Positions 34,066 to 36,249 of a stretch of DNA of 36,249 nucleotides are shown in pieces. Each line of letters starts with the position of its first letter. Within the stretch, counting starts at the first letter, position 1. Position numbers and translations under genes: made by a program. The notes beneath the pieces were generated by a model. It did no database searches, was not told where the DNA came from, and was given only the letters and a program-made list of their open reading frames with translations. The DNA comes from a virus: IMG/VR virus record IMGVR_UViG_3300034198_020347, positions 1-36,249 of that record. One strand, given 5' to 3'.

Positions 34066-34265
34066 TGTCGTCAAATACAGTTATACAGATACTCCGTTCG
34101 TATGCCAATACGACACCGCAGGTACTTTCTGATGGTGAATTGGCATATTCTTTCGCTTCCAATACACTTTTTATTGGTGATAAGGACGGAGATATCATAG
34201 AAATAGGTGGTCCAAATTATATTGCTAATGCACATATTAATTTAATTGATGGCGGCAATTTTTAA
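34065..34265 (+). CDS. Stand-alone fibre N-terminal domain, 66 aa
   Basis: Closely parallels the first ~50 residues of the long fibre that begins at 34399: VIQILRSYANTTPQVLSDGE against ILIKRSLANTTPNALNQGE, and LAYSFASNTLFIGDKDG against LAYSYASNTLFIGTPG, both followed by EIG. This is the Mtd_N-like attachment domain at the start of many phage fibres. Here the chain ends soon after it (HINLIDGGNF), without a shaft. It may compete with, or cap, fibre attachment sites, or be the remnant of a second fibre; I cannot decide. Confidence 0.75.
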   Translation: MSSNTVIQILRSYANTTPQVLSDGELAYSFASNTLFIGDKDGDIIEIGGPNYIANAHINLIDGGNF

Positions 34266-34271
34266 TAAATA
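34264..34271 (+). promoter_or_regulatory. Candidate late promoter (AATAAATA) before the last fibre gene
   Basis: One mismatch at the first base from TATAAATA, allowed by the NATAAATA pattern of marine T4-like phages. It overlaps the stop of the 66-aa gene. A start near 34277 gives a leader containing AAAGGA before the 26-codon frame at 34297 and ahead of the fibre at 34399. Confidence 0.45.
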
Positions 34272-34296
34272 GATAATAACATTTTAAAGGATAGAA

Positions 34297-34377
34297 ATGA
34301 CTTACTCACAAAATCCAAATAATCCAATGGTTATTTTGGCTAATACAGCAAATATAATCACATTTTCAATAGAATAA
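34297..34377 (+). CDS. Possible 26-aa peptide before the last fibre gene
   Basis: Short frame MTYSQNPNNPMVILANTANI followed by TFSIE and TAA. It has one of the best ribosome sites of the region (AAAGGATAGAAATG) and lies between the candidate late promoter at 34264 and the fibre at 34399, 21 bases before the latter. It could be a leader peptide or a small virion piece, or the remains of a degraded fibre start. No homologue recognised. Confidence 0.45.
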   Translation: MTYSQNPNNPMVILANTANIITFSIE

Positions 34378-34398
34378 TTATAATAACAGGGACAAAAA

Positions 34399-36249
34399 AT
34401 GGCCGCAAATACAGAAATTTTAATTAAACGCTCGCTAGCGAATACAACTCCTAATGCGCTTAATCAAGGTGAGTTGGCATACTCATACGCATCCAATACT
34501 TTATTCATTGGTACTCCTGGTTCAGATGGTTACTTGGAAATTGGTGCTTGGTCCGATTTAACAGGTTTATCCGCAGGATCTTACGGTAATACTACTACGA
34601 TTCCATCGATTACTGTTGATTCTCATGGCAAAATTACCTCAATATCGAACAATACAATCTCAACAACATTAAGCATTGGTGCTGATACGGGTGGTCCAGG
34701 TTCGGTTGATTTACTTACAGGCACATTAACTGTTAATGGTGGTGAAGGAATCGATTCATCTGTTTCCGGAGACACAATTACTCTTGATGTGGACGATACT
34801 GTTGTTCGTTCAAATACAGCAATTGCTTATCAGTTAATTGATGGCAACTTAAGCATTTCTGGTAACTTAAATGTTCTCGGTACACAAACAATTACCAATA
34901 CAGAAACATTTAATGTTATTGACCCATTAATCTATTTGGCAGCAAATAATTATACTGATGACATCGTAGATATCGGTTTTGTTGGTAATTATTACGATGC
35001 TGATACAGATACACAACGCCATGCAGGTGTGATGCGCCATGCTGGTGACAAAGATTTCTATATTTTCTACAACTACGATAAAGAACCTACATCAAATGTT
35101 ATCGACATTGGTGATGCAAGTTTCTTAGTTGGCAATACACATACGAATGTTATCGGTAATTTAACTGGTAATGTTGATGCAAGTTTGGTACAGAGTGGTG
35201 GTTTCTTGGCCGCTGAAGGCACATCATTTAACGGTGCAGACGGTTATTCATTCAAAGGTGACGGCGGATTCGATACTGGTATGTTCAGTCCGGTAGATGG
35301 CGAATTGCAATTTTATTCCAATGCTGAGCAGATTTTCACAGCAAATACAACTGTTGTTTTCTTTGAAAAAGATTTAAAATTACAAAATTTTGCTACAATC
35401 AACAATCCTAATGGTTTATTAGAATTAAATCCTGATGAAACTAATGAAGATGACCGTTATATTGTAATTGATCCAACTGCTCCAAATCACATTCACTTGA
35501 GAGCTGGCGGCACAATTGATGATTCTACAGCAGACTTGTTCCTTGGTGGTGAAAATAACTATGTTCGTGTCTCCGATGCAACTGCTAATGTTGAAATTAA
35601 AACAAATGGTGCAAACAATTGGACATTTACCAATGATGGTAAATTACAATTACCTAACGGCACAACAATTTCTGATGCCGATGCAGGATTCTATGTTGAT
35701 TCACTAGCAAGCGATGCTACTCCAGCAAACGTTGTATTCTATAACACAACGACCAAAGAGTTAACATACGGTTCTTTAGATGACTTGAATCCTGATAGTA
35801 TTAACTCTGGAGTTTATTCTTGGACAGTAGATAATATAACAGGCGCTTTATATTCTGATGCTGGTACTTACATTGGTGATAGTGCCAATAGTGTTGTCAT
35901 TGGCCAAAACGTAGATGTAACAAATGCAAACGCAGGACGTGTTGCAATTGGCGATTATGCTGGTAGTATAGTTCAAGAAGGTTTTGCAGTCGCAATTGGT
36001 GCTAACGCTGGTCAAACAGGTCAACAATGGGGTGCTACAGCAATTGGTACAAATGCTGGTACTTCTAATCAAGGAACGGTTGCTACAGCAATAGGTTCAA
36101 ATTCTGGTCGTTATACTCAAGGTCAAAATGCAGTTGCCATTGGTCGTAGAGCTGGTGAAACAACTCAAGGTCAATACGCAGTTGCATTAGGTAATAGAGC
36201 TGGTAAATTTGAACAAGGTCAATATTCTATCGCAATTGGTTCCCTTGCC
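34399..36249 (+). CDS. Long tail fibre with YadA-like head repeats, 3'-truncated by the window edge
   Basis: Frame open for 617 codons to the last base. The N-terminal ~50 residues are the Mtd_N-like attachment domain (NQGELAYSYASNTLFIG) also found alone in the 66-aa gene. Next come beta repeats and a domain common in aquatic T4-like fibres (DPLIYLAANNYTDDIVDIGF, VGNYYDADTDTQRHAGVMRH, DFYIFYNYDKEPTSNVIDIG). A further beta domain follows (GDGGFDTGMFSPVDGELQFY). From residue 515 there are six full 16-residue repeats of the YadA head type, and a seventh starts at the edge. Ribosome site CAGGGAC. Likely a trimeric host-recognition fibre; the C-terminus is not visible. Confidence 0.88.
   Translation, partial: MAANTEILIKRSLANTTPNALNQGELAYSYASNTLFIGTPGSDGYLEIGAWSDLTGLSAGSYGNTTTIPSITVDSHGKITSISNNTISTTLSIGADTGGPGSVDLLTGTLTVNGGEGIDSSVSGDTITLDVDDTVVRSNTAIAYQLIDGNLSISGNLNVLGTQTITNTETFNVIDPLIYLAANNYTDDIVDIGFVGNYYDADTDTQRHAGVMRHAGDKDFYIFYNYDKEPTSNVIDIGDASFLVGNTHTNVIGNLTGNVDASLVQSGGFLAAEGTSFNGADGYSFKGDGGFDTGMFSPVDGELQFYSNAEQIFTANTTVVFFEKDLKLQNFATINNPNGLLELNPDETNEDDRYIVIDPTAPNHIHLRAGGTIDDSTADLFLGGENNYVRVSDATANVEIKTNGANNWTFTNDGKLQLPNGTTISDADAGFYVDSLASDATPANVVFYNTTTKELTYGSLDDLNPDSINSGVYSWTVDNITGALYSDAGTYIGDSANSVVIGQNVDVTNANAGRVAIGDYAGSIVQEGFAVAIGANAGQTGQQWGATAIGTNAGTSNQGTVATAIGSNSGRYTQGQNAVAIGRRAGETTQGQYAVALGNRAGKFEQGQYSIAIGSLA
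35941..36249 (+). repeat. 48-bp repeats encoding YadA-head-like 16-residue units
   Basis: Residues 515-617 of the fibre: VAIGDYAGSIVQEGFA, VAIGANAGQTGQQWGA, TAIGTNAGTSNQGTVA, TAIGSNSGRYTQGQNA and so on, period exactly 16. The (V/T)AIGxxAG core is that of trimeric autotransporter adhesin heads, which form a left-handed parallel beta-roll. The array continues beyond the window. Confidence 0.88.

Noticed and set aside
30161-36249. Diversity-generating retroelement targeting the fibre or adhesin genes
   Set aside because: No reverse transcriptase gene and no template repeat were seen in the window, although Mtd_N-like domains are present.

Overview
The window is part of the genome of a T4-like contractile-tailed bacteriophage. 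The DNA is AT-rich and almost entirely coding, and nearly every recognisable product is a virion structural protein matching T4 baseplate, tail or fibre families. The marine/freshwater type of T4-like phage is suggested by modified T4 gene order, a DUF4815-like giant baseplate protein, fibre proteins with GELAYSxASNTLFIG starts, a 2-oxoglutarate/Fe(II) oxygenase among fibre genes, and late-promoter-like NATAAATA boxes. The host cannot be read from the sequence. I saw no tRNA, integrase, insertion sequence or CRISPR array.

Layout: (1) 1-698, the C-terminal two thirds of the gp32 single-stranded DNA-binding protein, closed by a strong intrinsic terminator. (2) 700-6767, a leftward operon: gp4 head completion protein, a gp2-like protein, a gp19-family tail tube protein, a gp26-like protein that very probably frameshifts (-1, at U UUU UUC) into a gp51-like extension, a 616-aa protein carrying a hydrophobic segment plus lysozyme-like and M23 peptidase domains, and a 544-aa relative of it. 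This order (tube, frameshifted assembly chaperone, tape-measure-like protein) is the classic long-tail assembly module. (3) 6768-6800, a short divergent promoter region. (4) 6801-33373, a long rightward late operon: gp48, gp53, gp27, a split gp5 (OB-fold gene, helical insert gene, beta-helical spike gene), an unknown protein, gp25, gp6, gp7, gp8, a 2097-aa DUF4815-like protein, a small coiled-coil protein, a long fibre with a C-terminal S74 autoproteolytic chaperone, a fibre-tip-like protein, a Gly/Tyr-rich putative adhesin, a 2OG-Fe(II) oxygenase, two paralogous proteins of unknown function and a tail-fibre assembly chaperone. (5) 33374-33502, a stem-loop and a perfect TATAAATA late promoter. 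(6) 33503 to the end, four small proteins and a long fibre with YadA-like head repeats that runs off the window.

How they work together: gp25/6/7/8/53 build the baseplate wedges; gp27, the OB protein and the spike build the central hub; gp48 and the gp19-family protein start the tail tube on the hub; the gp26/51 pair probably chaperones the 616-aa and/or 544-aa protein during tail assembly. In T4 the cell-wall-degrading activity lies inside gp5. Here gp5 appears taken apart, and the muralytic domains sit on the 616-aa protein instead. The fibre block supplies receptor binding, with an oxygenase that could modify fibre or host proteins. The most notable observations are the frameshift site, the dismantled gp5, the domain shared by the two tape-measure-like proteins, and a Gly-rich beta module inserted in four different baseplate genes.
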